Below, piece after piece: positions 40,767-49,333 of a DNA stretch of 64,000 bases. The number at the start of each line of letters is the position of its first letter. Position 1 is the first letter of the stretch. The notes below the pieces were generated by a model. It was not told the DNA's origin and did no database searches. It saw only the letters and a program-made list of their open reading frames with translations. Both the position numbers and the translations under genes were made by a program. The stretch covers positions 434,001 through 498,000 of the forward strand of contig NZ_JTFC01000031.1 in the NCBI RefSeq assembly GCF_003991225.1, given 5' to 3'. This DNA is from Candidatus Kurthia intestinigallinarum. Its GTDB lineage: Bacteria > Bacillota > Bacilli > Bacillales_A > Planococcaceae.

Positions 40767-41039
40767 TTATAAACCAGCTTTATAATCATATTCTTTTGCT
40801 TTATCTGGTTTTGCGTTTTCATACTCTGTTTTTACAAATGGACGGAAAGATGGCACTATTTTTTTAACGAATGGTAAGCGTGTTAATTTATTCGTAACAG
40901 CCTCAATATTGTCCATATCACAATAAAGCACAACATATTTTTGACGACGTGATATGTAATGTACGTGTCCGTAACGTCGTAAAGACTTCGCTTGTTTTAA
41001 ATGATGTACATAAACGATTAGCCCTTGTCTCTCTCTCAC
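40767..41039 (-). CDS. ylbG: YlbG family protein (UPF0298/DUF2129)
   Basis: 90 aa cytosolic protein of unknown function conserved in Bacillales, often next to ylbF or rsmD. It begins [23 protein letters not shown], typical of the family, and ends with the conserved [20 protein letters not shown]. The start codon is GTG, eight bases after GAGGGGA. It is a lone minus-strand gene between two plus-strand genes here. Confidence 0.88.
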   Translation of the reverse strand: MRERQGLIVYVHHLKQAKSLRRYGHVHYISRRQKYVVLYCDMDNIEAVTNKLTRLPFVKKIVPSFRPFVKTEYENAKPDKAKEYDYKAGL

Positions 41040-41104
41040 GAAAATCCCCTCATTTCTAATTCAAAGCATACCATAGCGTGAATTTTCTCCGCAACCTGCG
41101 AAGG

Positions 41105-41134
41105 CTGACAGGAGTCCTATCTTTCGAGTATAAT
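41105..41134 (+). promoter_or_regulatory. Promoter of the glycerophosphodiesterase gene
   Basis: CTGACA (41105-41110), 18 bases, TATAAT (41129-41134), 40 bases before the start codon on the plus strand. Confidence 0.75.
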
Positions 41135-41173
41135 GAACAAAAGTAGTCTGCAAACTTGGAGGAGGATTTATTT

Positions 41174-42079
41174 ATGGGTAAAAAAACAAAAATCGCCGTA
41201 GCAATCGCAGCAGCAGGTGCCGCCGCTTGGGCAAGTACAAAAGCTATCGCCACACCACAACGTCGTGACAGTAAAACAGCACTTGAATATGATCGTCCAA
41301 TTGTATTAGCACATCGCGGGGGCTCTCATTTAGCACCTGAGCAAACGATGGCTGCCTTTAAAAATGCCGCAGCACTTGGCGTAGATGGTTTTGAAATCGA
41401 TATTCGCTTAACGAAAGATGAAGAAATCGTCGTTTTTCACGATGAATATGTAGACCGTACAAGTGAAGGTAGTGGCCGTATTGCAGACATGACACTTGCA
41501 CAACTGCAAGAGCTTAACTTCGGCCATCAATTCGTTGATTTAGAAGGACAATTCGCTTATCGTGACACGCCAGAGCGTATCGTCACATTAAAAGAATTAT
41601 TTACTGCATTCCCATCACTATTTATCAATATCGATATGAAAGATGCACCTGATACATATGAAGGTGGTCTGATGCCGTCAAAACTATGGCGCTTATTAGA
41701 AGAATGTGATGCAAAGGAACGCGTTGTTATTACAAGCTTCCATGATGAACAAATTGACCGCTTCAATTTATATGCACAAAACAGTGTGGCACTTGGCGCT
41801 GGTAAAAACGAAGTGACAAAAGCCTATACAGCATTCACAAGTCAATTCAAGCATCTATACAATCCTAAAGTCGATGTCTTCCAAATCCCACGTAATTTTG
41901 GTAACGTCATCGCGCTTGATACAAAGAGTTTTATTCATTTCTTAGACCAATTAAATATTCCAGCACATTACTGGACAATTAATGATCCACTTGAAATGAA
42001 AGAATTAATTAATCGCGGCGCACGTGGTATCGTGACAGATCGTCCTGATATTGCGATGCAAATTATTAACGAAGCCTAA
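41174..42079 (+). CDS. Glycerophosphodiester phosphodiesterase
   Basis: Hydrolyses glycerophosphodiesters to glycerol-3-phosphate and an alcohol. The 301 aa GDPD barrel has the AHRGG metal/catalytic motif with the paired PEQTMAAF, then DGFEIDIRLTKDEEIVVFHDE holding the second His. The N-terminus (GKKTKIAVAIAAAGAAAWASTKA) is hydrophobic and Ala-rich, so the enzyme is probably exported or membrane-anchored by an uncleaved segment. GGAGGAGG precedes this ATG. Metal and substrate are inferred from family. Confidence 0.9.
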   Translation: MGKKTKIAVAIAAAGAAAWASTKAIATPQRRDSKTALEYDRPIVLAHRGGSHLAPEQTMAAFKNAAALGVDGFEIDIRLTKDEEIVVFHDEYVDRTSEGSGRIADMTLAQLQELNFGHQFVDLEGQFAYRDTPERIVTLKELFTAFPSLFINIDMKDAPDTYEGGLMPSKLWRLLEECDAKERVVITSFHDEQIDRFNLYAQNSVALGAGKNEVTKAYTAFTSQFKHLYNPKVDVFQIPRNFGNVIALDTKSFIHFLDQLNIPAHYWTINDPLEMKELINRGARGIVTDRPDIAMQIINEA

Positions 42080-42101
42080 AACGCATAATTTTCTATTAAT
42101 A

Positions 42102-42142
42102 AAAAGCCTCTTCAAAGACAAAATTCTTTGAAGAGGCTTTTC
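42102..42142. terminator. Bidirectional terminator between convergent genes
   Basis: Hairpin AAAAGCCTCTTCAAAG / exact complement with an 8-base loop, flanked by A and T runs. It serves both the glycerophosphodiesterase gene (+) and the TPR-GGDEF gene (-), whose stop codon lies 3 bases away. Confidence 0.92.
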
Positions 42143-42144
42143 TT

Positions 42145-43500
42145 TTACACAATAGTCATATGTGTTGCGTCTGTTAAATGACTTTTTGCTTGCTCGATTA
42201 AGTTCGTTAGCACGAGCCCATCGCGCTTTTTAAAGCAAATTGCGCTAGCGACAATACGGACAGACATTTGCGTTAAAATTTGCTGCACCTGCGTTACTAA
42301 TTGTTGATTCATTGCGGCATCACCTGATACTACACCACAAAATAAATCTTTTTCATAACGTGCGAATAATCCACCGTGCGCTACAAAAACATCACTCACA
42401 CGTTTCGCTAATGTTTTTAGTACATCATCACCTGCTAAATGACCATGTGCCTCTTTATATCGTTCAAATGCTACAATATTTATATAACAAAATAAATGTT
42501 GCTCGCCTTTTAAATAGCCATAATAGGAGCGCTCAAAATATTTTCGATTATGTATTTTCGTCAACGGATCTATCGACGTACGATAATCTATATGAAGACT
42601 ATTTAAGCGTTCATTTTGAATTAAGTGAGATTTCCATGCATGCTTCTGTGATTTTTCGAGTACGTCAATATACATTGCTTGCGTCATAATAATTTGTTCA
42701 AAATCATCATTTGCCTTATAAATTTTAATTAATTCCTTTAAAATTTCAATACTATTGACCGTAAACGTATGTTGCAAAGAAATATCTCGCGCTTCTAGTA
42801 AGATTGCTAATTGGTCTTCTAGACGCTGTTGTTTTTTACGAACCTTACTTAAAGTAAACATTAAATTTAATTTTGAAATCAGACGCGTTGCGGGTAAAAT
42901 CTCAAAGCCTTGTTGAATAACTTTTTCGCATTCTTCTAAACGATTTTGATGTTCTAAAATCATCGCGTAATTGATTGTCGGTGATATATATTCTGTTACT
43001 GCTGTTGTCACGCCAGTTGAAAATTCTTCTTTCAATAATTGTTGCGTTTCAAGTGCGTACTCTTCTGCTTTTTCAAAATGACCTTGCATAATATTAAAGG
43101 CCGTCAAGTTGTTCAATATTTTACGTAATAACGGCTTGTCATTTTCTTGTCGCACTAAAGGTAATGCTTCGTAAAGAAATGTTCCAGCATACTCTTTATC
43201 CGTTGTCTCATCCCAATAAATGAAAGATAAATTTAGAAAATTAATATAATCTGCTTTTGAGCCATATTCATCTACTAATTTTTTTAATGGGGCAAGCTTT
43301 TCGATGGCAATATCGACATGGCCAAGTTGATAATAGCATTCCGAGATGTGACGCATAATGAGCATGATTTCTTCAAACAGTTGAAGTTCCAAACCGATAT
43401 CAATAACCGGCTCACATAGTTCTAAATATTCAATATATTTAGCCTCAGCCATTAGTGCATCCAATGTTCGGACGAGTTCTTTGAATTCCTCTTTGTCCAT
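42145..43500 (-). CDS. TPR-repeat protein with degenerate GGDEF domain
   Basis: 451 aa, predicted cytosolic. Residues 1-290 are helical repeats of tetratricopeptide type. Residues about 308-451 form a GGDEF-like domain beginning DPLTKIHNRKYFE, but both metal-binding Asp positions are replaced (N341 and V343) and the signature reads RYEKDLF (381-387). Diguanylate cyclase activity is therefore unlikely; a c-di-GMP or GTP-sensing or scaffolding role is possible. The gene has its own promoter and lies inside an otherwise ylb-like block, so it is probably an insertion relative to B. subtilis. Confidence 0.8.
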   Translation of the reverse strand: MDKEEFKELVRTLDALMAEAKYIEYLELCEPVIDIGLELQLFEEIMLIMRHISECYYQLGHVDIAIEKLAPLKKLVDEYGSKADYINFLNLSFIYWDETTDKEYAGTFLYEALPLVRQENDKPLLRKILNNLTAFNIMQGHFEKAEEYALETQQLLKEEFSTGVTTAVTEYISPTINYAMILEHQNRLEECEKVIQQGFEILPATRLISKLNLMFTLSKVRKKQQRLEDQLAILLEARDISLQHTFTVNSIEILKELIKIYKANDDFEQIIMTQAMYIDVLEKSQKHAWKSHLIQNERLNSLHIDYRTSIDPLTKIHNRKYFERSYYGYLKGEQHLFCYINIVAFERYKEAHGHLAGDDVLKTLAKRVSDVFVAHGGLFARYEKDLFCGVVSGDAAMNQQLVTQVQQILTQMSVRIVASAICFKKRDGLVLTNLIEQAKSHLTDATHMTIV

Positions 43501-43534
43501 AATTCTCCACCTAATTTATCCTTATTTCCTATTT

Positions 43535-43563
43535 ATTCTATCAAACTAACCCGGTAGTGGCAA
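43535..43563 (-). promoter_or_regulatory. Promoter of the TPR-GGDEF gene
   Basis: Minus strand TTGCCA (43558-43563), 17 bases, TAGAAT (43535-43540), with AGGTGGAG as the ribosome binding site downstream. Confidence 0.75.
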
Positions 43564-43611
43564 TAAATGCCTTCTTATAAAAAGAAAAAGATTATCGACA
43601 TTTTTCTCATT

Positions 43612-43647
43612 AAAAAAAGAGAAGTTACTCAAATGGTTAACTTCTCC
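43612..43647 (-). terminator. Terminator of ylbF
   Basis: Hairpin GAGAAGTTA / TAACTTCTC with a 10-base loop and seven T on the minus strand, 10 bases after the ylbF stop. Confidence 0.85.
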
Positions 43648-43656
43648 TTCTTTTTA

Positions 43657-44106
43657 TTAAGCACTACATGAACAGCTACCACCGCTGCCACAGCCACCTG
43701 TTGAGCAACCTGATTCTTTTGCGAAAAACGGATTGCTGACTGGTACTTTCACCGATTCCGAAACCGTTTTGGCAATAATCAACGTCACTTCATCCACTAA
43801 ATCTTGATAACTATTTTCGGCAATGCGAAGTGTTCCTATGCGGTCATCCATATCTAATTCACGCTTCATCCGGCGAATATCTTTCATAACTGTTTGATAG
43901 TCTGGATGATATTTGCCAAAGCGTTGCACTTCCTCATACTGCTCTTTCATGTGATTGAATGCGTCAATCTGTGCTACAAGCGCTGCGTCACTATAGACGG
44001 CTTTATGTGCACGCTGTACTTCCTCGTAGGCTTCTGACTGGCGCAACATCGAGCTTAAATCATCGACTTCATCAAGGATCATCGCCCATTCAGATGTCAT
44101 CATCAT
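43657..44106 (-). CDS. ylbF: YlbF/RicF-type RNA-processing complex subunit
   Basis: Family member of the Y-complex (RicA-RicF-RicT) that tunes RNase Y cleavage in B. subtilis and affects competence, biofilm and sporulation. The 149 aa helical DUF964 protein ends in GCSTGGCGSGGSCSCSA; such terminal Cys bind a [4Fe-4S] cluster in the B. subtilis complex. Four Cys lie in 13 residues. The start (MMTSEWAM) lies eight bases after AGGAGG; an ATG two codons earlier is too close. Confidence 0.9.
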   Translation of the reverse strand: MMMTSEWAMILDEVDDLSSMLRQSEAYEEVQRAHKAVYSDAALVAQIDAFNHMKEQYEEVQRFGKYHPDYQTVMKDIRRMKRELDMDDRIGTLRIAENSYQDLVDEVTLIIAKTVSESVKVPVSNPFFAKESGCSTGGCGSGGSCSCSA

Positions 44107-44142
44107 ACGCATTCCCTCCTAGCTTGTTTATCATAGCAAATC

Positions 44143-45210
44143 TTACTCAGAATCGCTCGCAGATTTGCTCGATTCAATAAAAATTTGTACATAATTTTTT
44201 GAATATGTTCCTGTACCAAGTACCGTAAAGGCTTCATCTAGCATTGTCGTACGGTGCTTATCTGAATTCATAAAACTATGAATTGCTTCCGGTGCATCGA
44301 CATAATCCTCTGCTGCATTTTCAGCAGCACCGTCAAATTCGATACCTGCATTTTTTAAATTTTGTTTAAGCCCTACATCCTCTTCGCCATCACCACGTGC
44401 AAAAAGACTACTTTGGCTAGCCGCAAGCGTATTCACCTGCTCATCAAATGTGAGCGTCGGTAACCCATGATGTGTTCTAAAAATATTCGTAAGCTCTGCT
44501 AGTTGCAGCGCATTTTCTTCATTGATTTTTTGTTGTACAAATGATGATGGCGTTTTTGGCTCTAACATATCGCCAACATAGGTCATATCATACGGTTGCA
44601 TTTTCACAAGCGTTTTGCCATCTAAATAGCGGACCGCCTCAAGCTCTCCTTCAATACCATCAAAGAAGAGCTGTGCATAGACACCATCATACATCACGAG
44701 TAGACGCGTATATAAATCGGCTTCACTCAGCATAAATGTGTACGTGCTATCGTCAATTTTCACATGCACCTCAGTATCTGTAATTGTATTACGATATAAA
44801 TCTTCAATCGTTTGACCAACTTCAAATGGGGCCGCATCCACTTGTTCACCCGTTAAAAATACTTGCACAACTTTCCCTTTTTCCACACCAACTAATAAAT
44901 ACTGCTGGTCTTTTTGATTGTACACCCACCATTTAAAGCCATATGCAGAGGGTGCCTTACGGTCGGGCTTACCGTATTTCTCTTCAAACTCACTGACCTT
45001 TTTTCCGACATATGTTGAAAACCCTGTTTTCGGACGAGGCATCACATCATTATTCGTCTGCGGTGCCGTCTGCTCAGGATAGGTTTTATTCGGTGACTTC
45101 AATACTTCATTTTCTTTTACTGGCGTATTCGTATAAAAAAATACGACGAGTAAAATCGCAAATACAAATAAAATTTTATACAATGCTTTCAAATCATTTC
45201 TCTCCATCAT
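44143..45210 (-). CDS. Membrane-anchored CAP-domain protein (YlbC-like)
   Basis: 355 aa. One N-terminal membrane segment (about 10-27), a CAP-associated N-terminal domain (about 55-195; YVGKKVSEFEEKYGKPDR) and a C-terminal CAP/SCP domain (about 225-345) with ENAAEDY and HRTTML. A surface role is likely; the activity of bacterial CAP proteins is mostly unknown. Order relative to ylbF matches B. subtilis ylbC. A TATAAT box at about 15 bases before the start would leave almost no leader, and no Shine-Dalgarno is evident. Confidence 0.88.
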   Translation of the reverse strand: MMERNDLKALYKILFVFAILLVVFFYTNTPVKENEVLKSPNKTYPEQTAPQTNNDVMPRPKTGFSTYVGKKVSEFEEKYGKPDRKAPSAYGFKWWVYNQKDQQYLLVGVEKGKVVQVFLTGEQVDAAPFEVGQTIEDLYRNTITDTEVHVKIDDSTYTFMLSEADLYTRLLVMYDGVYAQLFFDGIEGELEAVRYLDGKTLVKMQPYDMTYVGDMLEPKTPSSFVQQKINEENALQLAELTNIFRTHHGLPTLTFDEQVNTLAASQSSLFARGDGEEDVGLKQNLKNAGIEFDGAAENAAEDYVDAPEAIHSFMNSDKHRTTMLDEAFTVLGTGTYSKNYVQIFIESSKSASDSE

Positions 45211-45240
45211 CTATAGTACTTTTCATTATAGCTCAAGACG

Positions 45241-45278
45241 AAAAAAATCCAAAACGCTTGATACGCTTTGGATTTTTT
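45241..45278 (-). terminator. Terminator of ctaM
   Basis: Hairpin AAATCCAAA / TTTGGATTT with a CG-closed inner loop and a T-run, directly after the ctaM stop codon on the minus strand. Confidence 0.85.
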
Positions 45279-45279
45279 A

Positions 45280-45741
45280 TTATGGATTTAGAATCGCTTT
45301 AAATACAGACGTTGTTACGCCGCCTTCGTAAAATACATAGAGTAATAAGTAAACAATAACCCCTGTAATCGCTGTGAAGAACCAAATGATGCTTGTTACA
45401 GGACCGATTTTACGGTGTTTCTTGTAGTTTTCCTTAAAGCCAAGCCACAATGTGACAAGGCCAAATACCCCACCAGATGTTGCTAAAATGATATGGAATA
45501 CAAGGAATGTTGTATAGTATTTTTTCAATTCATCTGGGCCACCAAACGCTGTATTGCCAATGAAAATTGTACGTGATGCATAAATAATAAAGAATGTTAG
45601 TGCTGCGATAGCACCTGCGATCATTACTTTTTTATGTGCTTCAATTTTACGTTGTTTAATTAAAATCCAACCAATTGCAATCAATACTGCACTTAGCACG
45701 ATAAAGAAAGTACTAATCGTCGGTAAAATAGGTAAATTCAT
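45280..45741 (-). CDS. ctaM: CtaM-type DUF420 membrane protein
   Basis: 153 aa membrane protein with four helices (about 8-27, 38-56, 78-100 and 117-138). DUF420/CtaM is required to mature the heme A oxidase aa3 in Staphylococcus. AAGGAG precedes the ATG. In B. subtilis the ctaA-ctaG heme A and oxidase genes sit in this interval next to pycA; here only ctaM is found, so the oxidase genes must lie elsewhere or be lost. Confidence 0.85.
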   Translation of the reverse strand: MNLPILPTISTFFIVLSAVLIAIGWILIKQRKIEAHKKVMIAGAIAALTFFIIYASRTIFIGNTAFGGPDELKKYYTTFLVFHIILATSGGVFGLVTLWLGFKENYKKHRKIGPVTSIIWFFTAITGVIVYLLLYVFYEGGVTTSVFKAILNP

Positions 45742-45838
45742 GCGTTCGAACTCCTTATCTATTAATAGAACTGTCGATTAATTCTTCCCCATTATAACAA
45801 TACTCCCTAGAAAATGGCATGGATAAATCGTGAACAAA

Positions 45839-45874
45839 AAAACGAGGACAGCCATTTAGGCCTGCCCTCGCTTT
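45839..45874 (-). terminator. Terminator of ftsW-pyc
   Basis: Minus-strand hairpin GCGAGG-CAGGCC... / ...GGCTG-CCTCG followed by seven T, just after the pyc stop. Confidence 0.88.
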
Positions 45875-45882
45875 AGAAACGG

Positions 45883-48800
45883 CTAATCTTCCATTTCAAT
45901 TAGTAAATCACCTGTTGAAATCGCATCGCCTGCTGCTACGTAAATTTCTTTAATCGTACCATCTTTTGGCGCCTGAACCGTCGTTTCCATTTTCATCGCT
46001 TCTGTAATTAGTAAATGCTCCCCGCGTTTTACTGGGCTGCCTTTTGACACAACTACTTTTAGAACAGTCCCTGGCATCGTCGCCCCGATTTGATTGGCAT
46101 CTGTCGGATCTGTTTTACGCTTCGCATCACCTGATACTTCCACCGTTAAATCTTGTACTGTAATTTCACGTGGCTGACCGTTCAGCTCAAAGTACACGAC
46201 ACGCGTACCATTATGCTGTGGCTCACCAATCGCCACTAATTTAATAATTAATGTTTTCCCTTTTTCAATCACAACTTCGATTTCTTCGCCTAGACGCAAA
46301 CCATGTAAAAACGTCGGCGTGTCGAGTACAGAGACATTTTCAAATAAATCAAATGTCGTCATATACTCTTCAAATACTTTCGGATATAACACATGAGCAA
46401 GTGCATCCTGCGTCGTCATCATGCGGTCGTATTTTTTGCTTAATTCATTACGACGTGCCTCGATATCAATATCTTCTAGTAATTCACCTGGGCGTACTGT
46501 AATCGCTTCACGATCTTTTAAGACAACTTTTTGAAGTTCTTTCGGGAAACCACCATATGGCTGACCTAAATAGCCTTGGAAGAACTCAATCACAGAATCA
46601 GGGAAGCTTAATGTTTCCCCGCGCGTAATCACTGTTTGCTCATCCAAATCATTTTGTACCATGAATAGCGCCATATCTCCAACAACTTTTGATGAAGGCG
46701 TTACTTTGATGATGTCACCAAATAGCATGTTGACGCGTGAATACATCGTTTTCACTTCTTCCCAGCGGTCGCCAAGACCTACACCTTTTGCCTGCTGTTG
46801 AAGATTTGAATACTGGCCACCTGGCATCTCATGCACATAAATTTCTGAATGTGGACTATTCATGCCACTTTCGAAATCTTTATAGTATTTACGAATATCT
46901 TCCCAGTAGTATGAAATTTTTTCGACACCATCAATATCCATACGAAGATTACGCTCACTGCCTTTTAATGCGTAGTATAAGCTGTTCGCACTCGGTTGAG
47001 AAGTTAAGCCTGACATCGAGCCGACAGCCGTATCGATAATATCGACACCCGCTTCAATGGCCTTCGCATATAAGTAAATCCCATTGCCACTCGTATCATG
47101 CGTATGCAAGTGAATTGGAAGGTCTGTCGCCTCTTTTAATTCACTTACAAGCGCATAGGCTGCATTCGGTTTTAAAAGACCCGCCATATCTTTAATCGCG
47201 ATAATATTGGCACCAGCATTTTCTAATTCCTTCGCCATTTTCTTGTAGTATGCTAGCGTATATTTTGAACGGCTATCATCTAAAATATCACCTGCATAGC
47301 ATAGCGTTGCCTCTGCGACCTTTCCTGCATCACGCGCCGCATCAATCGCTACTTGCATCCCTGGTAACCAGTTTAGGCTATCGAAAATACGGAACACATC
47401 GATGCCCTCTTTTGCTGCCTCACGAACGAACTCTTTAATGACGCTATCTGGGTAGTTCGTGTAACCGACTGCATTGGCACCGCGTAGAAGCATTTGGAAT
47501 AATGTATTAGGAATCAACTGACGTAGGAAGCGTAGACGCTGCCACGGGTCCTCTTTTAAGAAGCGATACGCCACGTCAAACGTTGCGCCACCCCACATTT
47601 CAAGTGAGAAGAAATCGCCCCCCATAATTTTCGCTGTGGCGTCTGCAATCTCGTACATATCATGTGAACGAACACGCGTCGCAAGTAGTGATTGATGGGC
47701 ATCACGCATTGTTGTATCCGTTAATAGCACATCGTCTTGCTCGGTAATCCATTTCGCTAAACCTTCTGGGCCACGTTCATCTAAAATTTGCTTCGTACCC
47801 GCCGGAATTGACTGATACACTTTTAAATCCGGCTTATGTGGCTTCGGATAAATCGGCTTCGTTTGTGATTCGATACCTGGGAAGCCATTCACCGTTACGT
47901 TACCAATATAGCTCAGTAATTTCGTACCACGGTCACGCGGCACACGGAATTTTAATAGCTCTGGATTGGCATCGATAAAGCTCGTATTAAAGTCACCACT
48001 AATGAAGTCCTTATGACGCACGACATTTTCAAGGAATGGAATATTCGTTTTCACACCACGAATACGGAATTCCTGTAAGTTACGGTCCATTTTTTGAGCC
48101 GATTCCTCAAATGTATTGCCCCACGTACATAACTTCACAAGCAATGAATCATAGTGAGGCGAAATGACTGCACCCTGGAAGCCATTACCGGCATCCAAAC
48201 GTACCCCAAAGCCACCACTTGAACGATAGACACTTAACCGGCCGGTATCAGGCATGAAATCATTTGCCGGGTCTTCCGTCGTAATACGTGATTGAATCGC
48301 AAAGCCATCTAATGGAATATTTTCCTGTAATGGAATATTTGTTATCTCATCATGTAAGGTATGACCTGCTGCGATATTAATTTGTGCGTGCACAATATCA
48401 ATACCAGTCACCATCTCGGTAATTGTATGCTCTACTTGCACACGTGGATTTACTTCAATAAAGTAAAACGCATCGTCTGCTACTAAAAACTCGACCGTAC
48501 CAGCATTAACGTATGCAACATTTTTCATTAATTTTACGGCAGCATCACAAATGCGACCACGTAGCTCTGCTGATAATGCATTTGATGGTGCAATTTCAAC
48601 GACCTTTTGGTGACGACGTTGAATCGAGCAATCACGCTCATAGAGATGTACAAGATTCCCTTGTGTATCCCCTAAAATTTGCACCTCAATATGCTTTGGT
48701 TTATCAACGAATTTTTCAACGTACACTTCATCAGAACCGAACGCAGCTTTTGCTTCTGACTTCGCACGTTCATATGCTGACTGCACTTCCTCTGCATTAT

Positions 48801-49320
48801 GTACTACTCGCATCCCACGGCCGCCGCCACCAAGTGCTGCTTTGATCATCAATGGATAGCCGTGCGTTTCCCCAAACGCCTTCACTTCATCAAGTGAATC
48901 GACTGGCCCGTCCGTTCCTGGAATGACTGGAATATTCGCTAAAATAGCCTGTTCGCGTGCTTTTACCTTATCACCGAACATATCTAAATGCTGTGGCTTA
49001 GGACCAATAAAAATAATGCCCTCTTCCTCACAACGCTTCGCAAATTCCAAATTTTCTGATAAAAAACCGTAGCCAGGGTGAATAGCATCTGCCCCTGACT
49101 CTTTTGCAATACGCAAAATATCTTCTATATCTAAATAAGCATCAATCGGCTTCTTCCCGTCCCCAACGAGATAAGCTTCATCTGCTTTATAGCGGTGATA
49201 AGAACCGCTATCTTCACGTGAATAAATCGCAACAGTGTGTATCTTCATTTCTGTACATGCACGGAACACGCGGATTGCAATCTCTCCGCGGTTCGCTACT
49301 AAAATTTTGTTTATTGACAT
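45883..49320 (-). CDS. pyc: Pyruvate carboxylase
   Basis: Biotin enzyme that carboxylates pyruvate to oxaloacetate, feeding the TCA cycle and aspartate (and so the pyr pathway). The 1145 aa hold a biotin carboxylase domain (1-450, ATP loop KAALGGGGRGMRVV), the carboxyltransferase barrel (about 530-800, DTTMRDAHQSLLATR), the tetramerisation region and a biotinyl domain with EAMKMET (Lys about 1110). I start at MSINKILVANRGEIA behind AGGGGGAA. It lies 13 bases after ftsW, as in B. subtilis. Confidence 0.98.
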   Translation of the reverse strand: MSINKILVANRGEIAIRVFRACTEMKIHTVAIYSREDSGSYHRYKADEAYLVGDGKKPIDAYLDIEDILRIAKESGADAIHPGYGFLSENLEFAKRCEEEGIIFIGPKPQHLDMFGDKVKAREQAILANIPVIPGTDGPVDSLDEVKAFGETHGYPLMIKAALGGGGRGMRVVHNAEEVQSAYERAKSEAKAAFGSDEVYVEKFVDKPKHIEVQILGDTQGNLVHLYERDCSIQRRHQKVVEIAPSNALSAELRGRICDAAVKLMKNVAYVNAGTVEFLVADDAFYFIEVNPRVQVEHTITEMVTGIDIVHAQINIAAGHTLHDEITNIPLQENIPLDGFAIQSRITTEDPANDFMPDTGRLSVYRSSGGFGVRLDAGNGFQGAVISPHYDSLLVKLCTWGNTFEESAQKMDRNLQEFRIRGVKTNIPFLENVVRHKDFISGDFNTSFIDANPELLKFRVPRDRGTKLLSYIGNVTVNGFPGIESQTKPIYPKPHKPDLKVYQSIPAGTKQILDERGPEGLAKWITEQDDVLLTDTTMRDAHQSLLATRVRSHDMYEIADATAKIMGGDFFSLEMWGGATFDVAYRFLKEDPWQRLRFLRQLIPNTLFQMLLRGANAVGYTNYPDSVIKEFVREAAKEGIDVFRIFDSLNWLPGMQVAIDAARDAGKVAEATLCYAGDILDDSRSKYTLAYYKKMAKELENAGANIIAIKDMAGLLKPNAAYALVSELKEATDLPIHLHTHDTSGNGIYLYAKAIEAGVDIIDTAVGSMSGLTSQPSANSLYYALKGSERNLRMDIDGVEKISYYWEDIRKYYKDFESGMNSPHSEIYVHEMPGGQYSNLQQQAKGVGLGDRWEEVKTMYSRVNMLFGDIIKVTPSSKVVGDMALFMVQNDLDEQTVITRGETLSFPDSVIEFFQGYLGQPYGGFPKELQKVVLKDREAITVRPGELLEDIDIEARRNELSKKYDRMMTTQDALAHVLYPKVFEEYMTTFDLFENVSVLDTPTFLHGLRLGEEIEVVIEKGKTLIIKLVAIGEPQHNGTRVVYFELNGQPREITVQDLTVEVSGDAKRKTDPTDANQIGATMPGTVLKVVVSKGSPVKRGEHLLITEAMKMETTVQAPKDGTIKEIYVAAGDAISTGDLLIEMED

Positions 49321-49333
49321 AAACAAATTCCCC

